DNA of 64,000 nt from UBA7657 sp049652985 (GTDB taxonomy: Bacteria; Pseudomonadota; Alphaproteobacteria; Micavibrionales; Micavibrionaceae): contig JBASFK010000002.1 in assembly GCA_049652985.1 (NCBI GenBank), forward strand, positions 248,001-312,000. The letters are read 5' to 3'. The position numbers and the translations under genes are program-made. Every line of letters begins with the position of its first letter. The first letter of the stretch is position 1. Shown here in pieces: positions 7,757-16,324 of this stretch. Below the pieces are notes generated by a model. It saw nothing but the letters and a program-made list of their open reading frames with translations, was not told the DNA's origin and did not search any database.

Positions 7757-10321
7757 ATGTTTGATCCATTTGACTACAGAAACAAACACCTGGCGGCTCG
7801 GCTCGGGCGCACGCGCCTGTGGACGCTTGCCGCGCTGCTGGCGGAGCGACTGACGGCAACGTTATGGCGCGCGCTCACATGGGCAGGGTTGTTCGGTGGG
7901 CTGTGGCTGTTTCAAATTCCGAATTTGTTCGGCGCGGCGGGCGCGTTCACCGCGTTTTTTCTTTTCATCGCCGGGATTTTCTATTTCGCGTGGAAAGATT
8001 ACCGGCATTTTCATTGGCCAGCACCCGGCGATATCGACCGGCGCATCGAACAGGCCAGTGCGCTTCGCCACCGCCCACTGGCGGCGATGCAGGATTCGCT
8101 CGCCAACCCGCAAAAATCCGAAACACGCAGATTGTGGGAAGAAGGCCGCATACGCCTGACTGCGCTGCTGCGGATTATCCGACCCGGAAGCCCGCGCGCG
8201 TTTCTTGCAACGCGCGATCCCTATGCCGCACGGCTTGGCATCCTGCTGTTTTTCGCGCTCGGGCTTTATGCCGCCGGGCCGGTATGGAAGGAGCGGCTGA
8301 TCGACGGGCTGACACCGCTGCGTTTTGGCGACGGGGCCGAAAGCGCGGAGCGCCTGTCGCTGTGGGTGACGCCGCCGCAATATACGGGCCTTGCGCCCAT
8401 TATCGTCAAAGGCAAAGGGAATGACGAGACGATTTCCATTCCCGCGGACAGCGCGCTGAAAATTCTAGTGCGCGGAGGGACCGGCGTGCCGCGACTCGAT
8501 ACGCCGGACAAAGACAGCGATGCCCGTTTTTCAGCCGCCGATGAAGGTAATTACATTTTGGAAACACCCGCGCCGACGCTTAACGGAAAGTTCCGTGTGA
8601 AACAGGGGTTATTCACGCGCGCCGCGTGGGCGTATGAAATCGTTCCCGACACGCCGCCGGAAATTACGATGAAAGGCGGTATTGAAATCACCCATGACGG
8701 ACCGATGCGTTTTCCGCTCGAGGTCAAGGATGATTACGGCGTGAAAAATGTTGTGCTCAGCGCGGTTCTGAACCAGAGCATGAGCGGCAACCCGCTCGGC
8801 GCGCCGATTAATGAATCCCGAGCCGTGATGTCACCGGCGGGTGAGTCCATGGCGATCAGGCCGGTTTATGATCTGACCGCGCACCCGTGGGCAGGCCAGC
8901 CGGTTTCGATCACGATCAGCGCGGAGGACGGGCTCGGCCAGGGCACGCCGCTGGAGCCGATCACGATCACCCTGCCCGAGCGGCCCTTCATGCACCCGGT
9001 CGCCAAGCAGGTCATAGCGATCCGCAAAAAACTGATTCTGAATCCTGAAAAGGATTACCACGCGCTTGCTGGGGAAATAGAAAACATTATGATGCGACCG
9101 GGGCTTTATTTAGATGACAAGACAGTGTTTCTCGCGCTTCGGGCGGCGACGTCACGCCTGCTCTGGGCTGATCCGCCTATGCGCAGCGATGCTGAGGCTA
9201 TCGTTGCCCTGCTGTGGGATACCGCGCTGCAGATCGAGGGCGGCGAGATCAGCATCGCGGCGCGGAACCTGCGCGACAAGCAGCGGGCGCTGGAAAACGC
9301 GCTCGAGAACCCGGATATTACGCAGCAGGAAATCCAGCAATTAATGGGCGAGCTGCGCTCGGCGATGATGGAATATTTCATGGAGCTTCAGCGCGAAATG
9401 CAAAAACGCATGGCGGAGGGCCAGCAATTTCCGAATATTCCGCCGGAAATGCTAGGGCGGACCATCGACCCCGAAGCGCTGAATGATTTTTTCGAGCAAA
9501 TGGAAGCGCGTATAATGGCGGGCGATAAAAAAGCGGCGCAGGAGATGATGGGACAGCTCCAGAGGCTGCTCGACATGATGGACCCGTCGATGGCCGCGCC
9601 GATGCCCGAAGATATGCAGATGATGAGCGAGGGCATCAACGAATTGCAGCAGCTGATCGAGAAGCAGAAAGATTTACTGAACCAGACGCAGAGCCAATAC
9701 CGTTCGCTGGGGCTGCTGGGCGGCGCCCAGGGTTTCGGCGATCTATTGCAGGACGATGAAAATTTTCCCGAAGGCTGGGGCATGGATGACATGCCGCCCG
9801 CACCGGAAGCGCCCGAAGCGCCACCTGCCATCGTGATGGATACGAGCAAGCACCGTGCCGAGCAGGAAGCGCTGCGCATCATGCTCGGCACGCTGATGCA
9901 AGAGGCCGGGGAAGTCCTGGATGAAATTCCCGAGAATATGGGATTGGCCGAGCAGGAAATGCGCGGGGCAAGCACGGCGCTGGGCGAGAACGACCCGGGC
10001 ACTGCGATCCCGCACCAGGAAAAGACGCTGGAGCATTTACAGCAAGCACAGAAGCAACTCGGCGAACAGCTTATGGCACGGCTGCAGCAGATGACCGGCC
10101 TGTCGATGACGGGCGGCGGTATGAAATTCGACCCGCTGGGACGGCCCTATGGTGGCGACGGAGAAAGAAACGGGCTGTTCGGCTCACCGGTGAAAATTCC
10201 CGATGAGGCCGAGCGTAAAAAAGCGCAGGAGATTTTAAAAATGCTTCGTCGCCGCTCGGGTGAACTGGAACGGCCCGACGAAGAGCTTGATTATTACAAG
10301 AGACTGCTCAGGCAGTTTTAA
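7757..10321 (+). CDS. TIGR02302 / DUF4175 family membrane protein
   Basis: An 854-residue protein typical of alphaproteobacteria and often next to lysA. The N-terminal part has hydrophobic helices at about residues 38-75 and 148-175; the middle is a beta-rich periplasmic-looking region with repeated PPE/YTG segments. The C-terminal half (about 480-800) is long, helical and very rich in Met, Gln and Glu (MQQL, EEMQKRM, MMSEG). Function is not established; an envelope role is plausible. The stop TAA overlaps the stop of the convergent gene at 10318 within TTAA. Confidence 0.85.
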   Translation: MFDPFDYRNKHLAARLGRTRLWTLAALLAERLTATLWRALTWAGLFGGLWLFQIPNLFGAAGAFTAFFLFIAGIFYFAWKDYRHFHWPAPGDIDRRIEQASALRHRPLAAMQDSLANPQKSETRRLWEEGRIRLTALLRIIRPGSPRAFLATRDPYAARLGILLFFALGLYAAGPVWKERLIDGLTPLRFGDGAESAERLSLWVTPPQYTGLAPIIVKGKGNDETISIPADSALKILVRGGTGVPRLDTPDKDSDARFSAADEGNYILETPAPTLNGKFRVKQGLFTRAAWAYEIVPDTPPEITMKGGIEITHDGPMRFPLEVKDDYGVKNVVLSAVLNQSMSGNPLGAPINESRAVMSPAGESMAIRPVYDLTAHPWAGQPVSITISAEDGLGQGTPLEPITITLPERPFMHPVAKQVIAIRKKLILNPEKDYHALAGEIENIMMRPGLYLDDKTVFLALRAATSRLLWADPPMRSDAEAIVALLWDTALQIEGGEISIAARNLRDKQRALENALENPDITQQEIQQLMGELRSAMMEYFMELQREMQKRMAEGQQFPNIPPEMLGRTIDPEALNDFFEQMEARIMAGDKKAAQEMMGQLQRLLDMMDPSMAAPMPEDMQMMSEGINELQQLIEKQKDLLNQTQSQYRSLGLLGGAQGFGDLLQDDENFPEGWGMDDMPPAPEAPEAPPAIVMDTSKHRAEQEALRIMLGTLMQEAGEVLDEIPENMGLAEQEMRGASTALGENDPGTAIPHQEKTLEHLQQAQKQLGEQLMARLQQMTGLSMTGGGMKFDPLGRPYGGDGERNGLFGSPVKIPDEAERKKAQEILKMLRRRSGELERPDEELDYYKRLLRQF

Positions 10322-10809
10322 GCGATTTCAAATTCCGGCACTTCGCAAAAAAGGCGCAGGCGGGATTGATCGAATATGCTTCCCTTGGTCGGTCTTCCAT
10401 CGAGAGCGTGGTAATTTGTGGAATCATATTCGCAACATGCGCCGACCCGGTAAAGACCTTCTTTAATCTCTGCCTTCTTCATCAGTTTATTAATGAAAAG
10501 GTCATGCCAATCCTGAAAACTGGCTATACGCATGGTTTGATTCCCGGTCGTTTTTATAAGCCAGTCACGCATGGTTGCGAAATCACCATAATAGCCCTGA
10601 GAATCTCCCATATAAGCAACGCGTGCCGTCTGGGTCAGCAGCATCGTTCCCTTTTCTTTTTTCTGAACGAACAGCCAGCCTTCAAGATATTTTTTGTCAC
10701 GGAGCAGTTCTTCCATTTTAAAAACATGGCCAAGCTCTACCGCGCGCGTGAACTCGCGGGTTACAGTTTTTGAAGGTTCTGCAATCGTTTCAGGAAGCAA
10801 CAACATCAT
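10318..10809 (-). CDS. Uncharacterised protein, second gene of accessory operon
   Basis: A 163-residue protein of unknown function, mixed alpha/beta, without signal or membrane segments. It has a GWLFVQKKEKGTMLLTQTARVAYMGD-type central strand region and two adjacent cysteines (ACCEYD) near residue 128. Its C-terminus VPEFEIA echoes VPEFQIA in the upstream small protein. It starts within the stop of that gene (4-base overlap) and its own stop shares TTAA with the TIGR02302 gene. AT-rich relative to neighbours. Confidence 0.6.
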   Translation of the reverse strand: MMLLLPETIAEPSKTVTREFTRAVELGHVFKMEELLRDKKYLEGWLFVQKKEKGTMLLTQTARVAYMGDSQGYYGDFATMRDWLIKTTGNQTMRIASFQDWHDLFINKLMKKAEIKEGLYRVGACCEYDSTNYHALDGRPTKGSIFDQSRLRLFCEVPEFEIA

Positions 10810-10988
10810 GAGTGAATGATAGCTACAGGAAGCTCGGGCGGTTCATACGTTGTGCGGACAGCAGGCTTTTGCTCTTGTTCAGGCGCAATCTGAAACTCAG
10901 GGACGCCGGGAGTTGCAGCTTCAGCCGCTTTTCTCATTTCATCCGAAATAATAAAATTCTGACCTGTTATGCCGATTTGATCGCTCAT
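10806..10988 (-). CDS. Uncharacterised 60-residue protein, first gene of accessory operon
   Basis: A short, acidic, Pro/Glu-rich and probably disordered protein of 60 residues with no recognised motif. Support comes from a purine-rich ribosome-binding site (AAAAGGA) before the ATG, a near-consensus promoter upstream at 11039-11068, and a 4-base overlap with the next gene. It could be a partner or leader of the downstream 163-residue protein. Confidence 0.55.
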   Translation of the reverse strand: MSDQIGITGQNFIISDEMRKAAEAATPGVPEFQIAPEQEQKPAVRTTYEPPELPVAIIHS

Positions 10989-11038
10989 TGTTTTTTCCTT
11001 TTAAGTCTTAGTAATTGCTCTATTAAAACCTGGATGAG

Positions 11039-11068
11039 GTTATACATAAAGCTCCGCCCGCTTGTCAA
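11039..11068 (-). promoter_or_regulatory. Strong sigma70-type promoter for the 10318-10988 operon
   Basis: On the minus strand, TTGACA (complement of 11063-11068), an 18-base spacer, and TATAAC (complement of 11039-11044), about 50 bases before the ATG of the 60-residue gene. This is the closest match to the consensus promoter that I noticed in the window. Confidence 0.65.
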
Positions 11069-11094
11069 ATATGAAAGCGGCAAGATCAATAAAT

Positions 11095-11775
11095 TCAGCG
11101 TTGGCCGGGAATAAAATGCAGGCTGACCGTGTGCGCGGTGCCGGGGGTGGCGATCAGGTAATCGGTGCTGAAGGACAAATCAGCCTGCGCGGCGATTTCC
11201 GGCGCGGGCGGGCGGATGACCCAGCGCTCCAGCACTTCGCCTTGTGCGCTCACCATCTGCGCCTCGATCATGGGCACAGACTCGCCCTTCTCCGAAGGGT
11301 TGACGATCTTGCCTGTGATGAGAATTTTTTCGCCGGCGGAATCGGACGCGGCCTGAACGGCCAGCGCATCGAAGGCCAGCCCCTGCCCCGGAACGGTGAA
11401 TTCATGACCCAGCATGGCGTAGAAGGATTTGCTGAACGGCCAGTTCTTGATGATCGGTCCCTGCAACAGTAATAATCCGCCGAAAATGGCAAAGAATACC
11501 GCCGCCGCAGCGGCATAGCCCGCCGCGCGCGCACGCGGATCAGGCGGCAATTGTTCCTCTTCCTGCAGGGTCGGCAGGTTTGCGCCCTCGGGCAGTGGGC
11601 GGACGCCGTGGGGAATTTCGTCAAAGTCGCTGCGGGGCGTTTCTATTTCAGAGGTATCGGGAAGCTGGAACCAGACTTCCTTGCAGGACGAGCATTTAAC
11701 GCGGCGGCCCTCCGGCGCAAGCGTGTGGGCTGGCAGCAGGTAACGTGTTGCACATTGCGGGCAGGTCAGTATCAT
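11095..11775 (-). CDS. MJ0042-type zinc-ribbon membrane protein
   Basis: A 226-residue protein with an N-terminal zinc ribbon, CPQC at residues 5-8 and CSSC at about 29-32, of the MJ0042 family (DUF3426 in its C-terminal part). A Pro/Glu-rich linker leads to one transmembrane helix at about residues 87-107, followed by a beta-rich domain probably in the periplasm. Such genes often lie beside ftsEX in alphaproteobacteria, as here in divergent orientation. Function unknown; the ribbon faces the cytoplasm if the topology is right. Confidence 0.8.
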   Translation of the reverse strand: MILTCPQCATRYLLPAHTLAPEGRRVKCSSCKEVWFQLPDTSEIETPRSDFDEIPHGVRPLPEGANLPTLQEEEQLPPDPRARAAGYAAAAAVFFAIFGGLLLLQGPIIKNWPFSKSFYAMLGHEFTVPGQGLAFDALAVQAASDSAGEKILITGKIVNPSEKGESVPMIEAQMVSAQGEVLERWVIRPPAPEIAAQADLSFSTDYLIATPGTAHTVSLHFIPGQR

Positions 11776-11854
11776 AAAGGGCGCTGATCTCTTACGTTAA
11801 TCCTGTTCTCTTTATTTATACGGGCTGCCGCCTGCAACGGCAAGGTAGGAACAA

Positions 11855-12613
11855 ATGCCACGGTTCATGGCCTTATACATACTGTCGGTTCTCCCGGTCC
11901 TGATTGCAGGGCCGGCTCATGCTGCCGAATGCGCACCGAAAGACCGTGCCTGTATCGTGGATTCCCTGCGTGAGGCCGCAGGGCAGATCGAAACGCCCGC
12001 CTGGCGCGACCAGACTTACCGCGAACTGGCGAAAACGCTGGCTTTTGATGGTGACACTGACGGGGCGATTGTCCTGATCGAGAAGATCGAAAACCCGGAC
12101 ACCAAGGCGATGACGATTCGCGGCATCGGCATGGCGGCGGCGGACAACAAGTTGGGCCATGAGGAATACATTGCCGTTTTCCAGAAACTCCGGGCGGCGG
12201 CAGATAAAATCACCCATCCGCCTTCTTATGCAATTGCCCTGACTTATATCGCCATGTCGCAGGCCTTTGCTGGCGATAACGAGGGCGCATGGAAAACGGC
12301 GTCGGAGATGGAGAACGAGGCGCTGCGCCACAAGGCGTATGGCGAGACCGCCGAGATCCAGGCCGAGAAAGGCGATTACGCCGCCGCCAGCAAGAGCATT
12401 GAGTCCATCACTAGCCTCGCGTTCCGGAACAAGGCTTATGGCATCGTCAGCAAGATACTGGCCGATGGCGGCAAAATAGATGCGGCACTGAAAGCAGCGG
12501 AAGCTATTAGTAATCCATATAAAAAAGCTGAGGCGCTGCAATACGTATTAGACAAACAAAAGCCGCGCGAGATTCCTCATCTAAAAAGTAAAGAAACTGG
12601 TACAGATCCTTGA
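11855..12613 (+). CDS. Exported helical-repeat protein upstream of ftsE
   Basis: A 252-residue secreted protein. A signal peptide ends near AHAAEC (residues about 1-23), and the rest is a run of helical hairpins resembling TPR-type repeats (for example YRELAKTLAFDGDTDGAIVLIEKI and KAYGETAEIQAEKGDYAAASKSI). Such repeats usually bind proteins, so a periplasmic partner for FtsEX is conceivable but unproven. The last 35 codons are AT-richer than the rest. The stop TGA overlaps the TTG start of ftsE. Confidence 0.75.
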   Translation: MPRFMALYILSVLPVLIAGPAHAAECAPKDRACIVDSLREAAGQIETPAWRDQTYRELAKTLAFDGDTDGAIVLIEKIENPDTKAMTIRGIGMAAADNKLGHEEYIAVFQKLRAAADKITHPPSYAIALTYIAMSQAFAGDNEGAWKTASEMENEALRHKAYGETAEIQAEKGDYAAASKSIESITSLAFRNKAYGIVSKILADGGKIDAALKAAEAISNPYKKAEALQYVLDKQKPREIPHLKSKETGTDP

Positions 12614-13308
12614 TCAAGTTTGAGTTTGTAGGTTTACGTTATGGCGTCGGGCCGGAAGTTCTGAGTGATGTCAATTTCACCCTGGACCCGGGCTCGTTTC
12701 ATTTCCTGACCGGGGCAAGCGGCGCGGGCAAGACTTCCCTGCTCTCGCTCATGTTTTTGGGGCGCAAACCCACGCGCGGGCTGATCAGCATGTTCGGCCA
12801 GAACATCAACGGGCTGGAGCGCCGCCAGCTTTCGGGCCTGCGCCAGCGGATCGGCGTCGTGTTCCAGGATTTCCGGCTGCTGCCGCATCTCTCGGCCTTC
12901 GACAACGTCGCGCTGCCTTTACGCATCATGGGCCGCCCGGAAAAAGAAACGCGGAATAATGTCGGTGAATTGCTGGAATGGGTGGGGCTCGGCGATTATA
13001 AAAACGCGCTGCCGCAGACATTGTCGGGCGGACAGCAGCAAAGAATAGCCATCGCGCGCGCGGTGATCGGGCGGCCGAAATTATTGCTCGCAGACGAACC
13101 GACCGGGAACCTCGATGATGAGATCGGTTTCAGGCTTATGAATTTGTTCGAGCAGCTCAACCGCATGGGCACGACCATCGTCATCGCCACGCACAACAAC
13201 GCCATCATGGAAAAATTCGGCCACCCGCGCCTTATTCTTGAAACGGGCAGCATGCGGGTCGAGGAAACGCGCAGTTCGCTCCGCCGCAAGATTGAGGGGG
13301 TTTACTGA
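12610..13308 (+). CDS. ftsE: Cell division ATP-binding protein FtsE
   Basis: ATPase of the FtsEX complex, which couples ATP hydrolysis at the divisome to activation of periplasmic murein hydrolases. 232 aa. Walker A GASGAGKT at residues 35-42, Q-loop VFQDFRLLPHLS, signature LSGGQQQRIAIARA, Walker B LLLADEPTGNLD and the switch histidine (ATHNN) are intact. Start is a TTG embedded in TTGA, overlapping the previous stop; conserved N-terminal homology (IKFEFVGLRYG) supports it. It overlaps ftsX by one base. Confidence 0.95.
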   Translation: MIKFEFVGLRYGVGPEVLSDVNFTLDPGSFHFLTGASGAGKTSLLSLMFLGRKPTRGLISMFGQNINGLERRQLSGLRQRIGVVFQDFRLLPHLSAFDNVALPLRIMGRPEKETRNNVGELLEWVGLGDYKNALPQTLSGGQQQRIAIARAVIGRPKLLLADEPTGNLDDEIGFRLMNLFEQLNRMGTTIVIATHNNAIMEKFGHPRLILETGSMRVEETRSSLRRKIEGVY

Positions 13309-14261
13309 TGAAATTCTCTCTAGGCGATTTTCTCCGGAAAGACAGGCGCCTCGGCGTTGCGATCGGGCGTGGACGCTATGATTTACCGCTCAATAAGGAT
13401 GAAGGCACGAATTTTCTGCGGCTTTTGATTGCATTGATGAGTTTCCTTGCCGCGATGGCGCTGGCGGGTTCGTTCGCGCTGGATTCGATGACACAGCGTT
13501 GGTCGTCGGGCCTTGAGAACAAACTGACCATCGAAATTCCAGCGGAAAAGCAGGACGGCGAGCTTCGCAGCGCCGAGGAAGTCGCCTCACTGCTCAAACA
13601 GGTCGAGGCGGTTTTGAGAAACGAGCCTATCGTCAAAACGGTCGATGTGCTTGATGACAAGGATATACAGGAGCTGGTCGAGCCGTGGCTTGGTGCGGAC
13701 GCACCGCTGCAGGATATTCCCCTGCCCGGCCTGGTTTCCGTGGAACTGAATTCGTCCGAGCCGGAAGCGATGGAGAAAATGACGCGGGATATAGCGGTGA
13801 TCGATTCCGGCATCGTGATTGATACGCACGAGGCATGGCTGCAGAGCCTGCTGAAGATGATCGGCTCGCTGCGTTTCGCGGCGATGGCCGTCGTTCTGAT
13901 TATTGCCGCGACAACGGTGACGGCAATTGCGGGCGCCATCCGTTCACGCATTGCGGTGCATAAGGCGGACGTCGAATTACTTCATCTCATGGGCGCGAAC
14001 GACGAATACATCATCCGCCAGTTCCAGCGCCACGCCCTCACAATCGCGCTGCAGGGCAGCATGGCGGGCACGGTCGCGGCAGGGGCGGTTCTGCTTACCG
14101 TAAAACTTGCCTCCGGAGGCGCTATGGCCGAGGTTCTGCCGGTTTTCACGGCGCATATGGCGCACACAGTAGCCGTGGCTATCCTGCCCCTGATTGCCTG
14201 TGGAATCGCGGCCCTGACGGCGCGGTTTACAGTCTTGCGCTCCCTGTCCCTCATGCCGTAA
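13308..14261 (+). CDS. ftsX: Cell division protein FtsX
   Basis: Permease-like subunit of FtsEX. 317 aa: a basic N-terminal tail, a first helix at about residues 38-58, a large periplasmic loop (about 60-180) that contacts murein-hydrolase regulators, and three C-terminal helices (about 185-208, 240-263, 280-305). The conserved ELLHLMGANDEYI segment links helices 2 and 3. It starts at the ATG overlapping the ftsE stop (TGATG). Confidence 0.93.
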   Translation: MKFSLGDFLRKDRRLGVAIGRGRYDLPLNKDEGTNFLRLLIALMSFLAAMALAGSFALDSMTQRWSSGLENKLTIEIPAEKQDGELRSAEEVASLLKQVEAVLRNEPIVKTVDVLDDKDIQELVEPWLGADAPLQDIPLPGLVSVELNSSEPEAMEKMTRDIAVIDSGIVIDTHEAWLQSLLKMIGSLRFAAMAVVLIIAATTVTAIAGAIRSRIAVHKADVELLHLMGANDEYIIRQFQRHALTIALQGSMAGTVAAGAVLLTVKLASGGAMAEVLPVFTAHMAHTVAVAILPLIACGIAALTARFTVLRSLSLMP

Positions 14262-14273
14262 AACTGCAGGGCT

Positions 14274-14855
14274 ATGTGGCTCCTGAAAGCATTCCTGTTC
14301 CTGTTCGTCCTGATCCCGTGCGCATGGCTGTTCGGACTGGGGGTTTTCGCCGCCACCGTCGTCATGATGAAACCGCTGGATGTCACGGCACACAGCGACG
14401 CCATCATCGTTCTCACCGGCGGCAAGGACCGCATTGAAACGGGGCTGGAGCTTTTTTCCGAAGGGCTTGCGCCCGAGTTGTTGATCACCGGCGTGCATGA
14501 CGAAGTGACGCAGGCGGAAATTACCGCGCGCTACACGGGCGCGAGACCCCTGCCCGCGTGCTGCATCGTCCTCGGTTACAAAGCAGGCAGCACCACCGAA
14601 AATGCCCTCGAGGCAAAAGAATGGGTCGCCGGGAAAAACATCAAAACCATACGCCTGGTGACGTCGAACTATCACATGCCGCGCGCGGTGGTGGAGTTCA
14701 GAGCGGCGCTGCCGGGCGTCAGGATCATCCCGCACCCGATCCAACAACCCGACATCATGCCGCCGGATGAGAAATTCTGGCACATGGTTTTCGAGGAATA
14801 CCACAAAACCGTGTTCCGCTTTTTCGACATAATGATCCCGGACGCGGCAACATGA
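14274..14855 (+). CDS. YdcF family (DUF218) protein
   Basis: A 193-residue protein with one N-terminal hydrophobic helix (residues about 2-26) and a DUF218 domain: DAIIVLTGGKDRIETGLELF, then TENALEAKEW and VTSNYHMPRAV. DUF218 proteins such as SanA/YdcF/ElyC act near the envelope, with roles in barrier function and envelope carbohydrate synthesis, but biochemistry is poorly known. It lies 12 bases after ftsX and overlaps the PlsC gene by 4 bases. Confidence 0.88.
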   Translation: MWLLKAFLFLFVLIPCAWLFGLGVFAATVVMMKPLDVTAHSDAIIVLTGGKDRIETGLELFSEGLAPELLITGVHDEVTQAEITARYTGARPLPACCIVLGYKAGSTTENALEAKEWVAGKNIKTIRLVTSNYHMPRAVVEFRAALPGVRIIPHPIQQPDIMPPDEKFWHMVFEEYHKTVFRFFDIMIPDAAT

Positions 14856-16324
14856 AACGTTCATGGCTGCGCTCGGCATTGTTCAATATCGCCTTCCTCG
14901 GCGTGACGGCGCTTATGTGCGTTGTGTACATACCGTTTTTGATCCTGCCGCGCCGGGTTTTCACCGGCATGGTGCGGCTGTGGATTTATGTCGTTACATT
15001 TTTCGAATACACGCTGCTCGGCCTGACCTACGAAGTGCGGGGCCGGGAACATCTGCCGAAAGACGGCGCGTTCATCGTCGCGGCGAAGCATCAGTCACCC
15101 TATGAGACAATCAAGCTGCGGATTCTATTGTCCGACCCGGCGATTATCCTGAAAAAGGAATTGCTCTCGATCCCGCTCTGGGGTTGGTACCTGAACAAAT
15201 CGGGTGTCATTGCGATTGATCGCGGTACGCCTGAACGCGCGCTGAAATCCATCGAGCGCGGCGGCATCGAAATGGCGCAAGCCGGGCGGCCCATCGTGAT
15301 CTTCGTGCAGGGCACGCGCGTGAAACCCGAGGAAACGCCGAGTGACAAGCCGTATAAATCCGGCATCGCGCGTATACAGGAGGCGACGAAACTTCCTATT
15401 GTTCCGATGGCGCTCAACAGCGGGCTGTTCTGGCCGCGCAGCGGCTGGCTGAAAAGCCCCGGCAGGGTCGTGTTCGAATTCTTCCCGCCGATCCCGCCCG
15501 GTAAGCACCGGAAGGAGCTGATGCGCGAGATGCAGGACAAAATCGAGGCGGAATCCAGCAAGCTGATGAATGAATCGCGCGCGGTGATGCTGAATGAAAA
15601 GCCCGCGCCTGTGAAAAAGACGATTGCGTGGGTTGTCGCGCTGACGCTGTTGTTTTCCGGTTATAGCTGGATGTGGTCGTTCACGTCCAAAAAAGCATTG
15701 GAGATGTATGTGGCGTTCCTCAAGGATGTCGTGGAGACGGAACGCATTCATGCCGAGCCTGTTATCAGCGGATACCCGGGGCCAGTCCGGATTACGGTTG
15801 CCGAGGATTTTGTGCGCACGACGGAAGGATCGCTGCGCATCGAAAACCTTGTGATGTCGTCATGGCCGCTGCCATTCTCAGCCGTGCATATCAAAACGGG
15901 AACGATAACCGTTCAATCGCATAAATGGTCGCAGCCTCTCGCTTTCGATTCTCTGGAGGGCTGGGTGAGCTATTACGCCAACACCATCAAAATCCATGAC
16001 AGTTATCTCATCTGGCGGGATTTCGAAGGCAGCGCGGCGGGAACAATCGATTTAAAGCAGGAGCCGGTTCCGAAAGTGGAAATGAACGTTCTGCTAACCA
16101 ATTTCGCGCCGTTCATCGGTCACCTTGCTGATCTGGGAATTCTGAAGAGCAACGAGGCACTGTTCATGAGCGCGGGTTTGGGATTAATGGCGGGCGGCAG
16201 CAACCAGGTCGGTGTGCCAATCACCCAGAACGGCCAGACGCTTTATGCGGGGCCTCTACCGGTGGCGTCCCTTCCGGTTGCACGCCCCCCGGCGCAACAT
16301 AATTGGCCTGACCAAGATCAATGA
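14852..16324 (+). CDS. PlsC acyltransferase fused to a DUF2125 domain
   Basis: A 490-residue fusion. The N-terminal half is a 1-acyl-sn-glycerol-3-phosphate acyltransferase: hydrophobic helices before residue 60, then the acyltransferase motif HQSPYE at 80-85 (H-x4-E variant) and FVQGTR at 151-156. A membrane helix at about 256-276 is followed by a beta-rich region to residue 480 that resembles DUF2125 (a periplasmic lipid-binding-like fold), including the NGQTLYAGPLPVASLP ending. In related genomes these are normally two separate neighbouring genes, as far as I know. Likely makes phosphatidic acid; role of the tail unknown. The 3' end overlaps tyrA by 104 bases. Confidence 0.82.
   Translation: MKRSWLRSALFNIAFLGVTALMCVVYIPFLILPRRVFTGMVRLWIYVVTFFEYTLLGLTYEVRGREHLPKDGAFIVAAKHQSPYETIKLRILLSDPAIILKKELLSIPLWGWYLNKSGVIAIDRGTPERALKSIERGGIEMAQAGRPIVIFVQGTRVKPEETPSDKPYKSGIARIQEATKLPIVPMALNSGLFWPRSGWLKSPGRVVFEFFPPIPPGKHRKELMREMQDKIEAESSKLMNESRAVMLNEKPAPVKKTIAWVVALTLLFSGYSWMWSFTSKKALEMYVAFLKDVVETERIHAEPVISGYPGPVRITVAEDFVRTTEGSLRIENLVMSSWPLPFSAVHIKTGTITVQSHKWSQPLAFDSLEGWVSYYANTIKIHDSYLIWRDFEGSAAGTIDLKQEPVPKVEMNVLLTNFAPFIGHLADLGILKSNEALFMSAGLGLMAGGSNQVGVPITQNGQTLYAGPLPVASLPVARPPAQHNWPDQDQ

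Noticed and set aside
13977..14879. A 300-codon open frame antisense to ftsX and the YdcF gene
   Set aside because: Both sense genes have clear family motifs; the antisense product is His/Arg/Gln-rich and low in family-like features, typical of a shadow frame.
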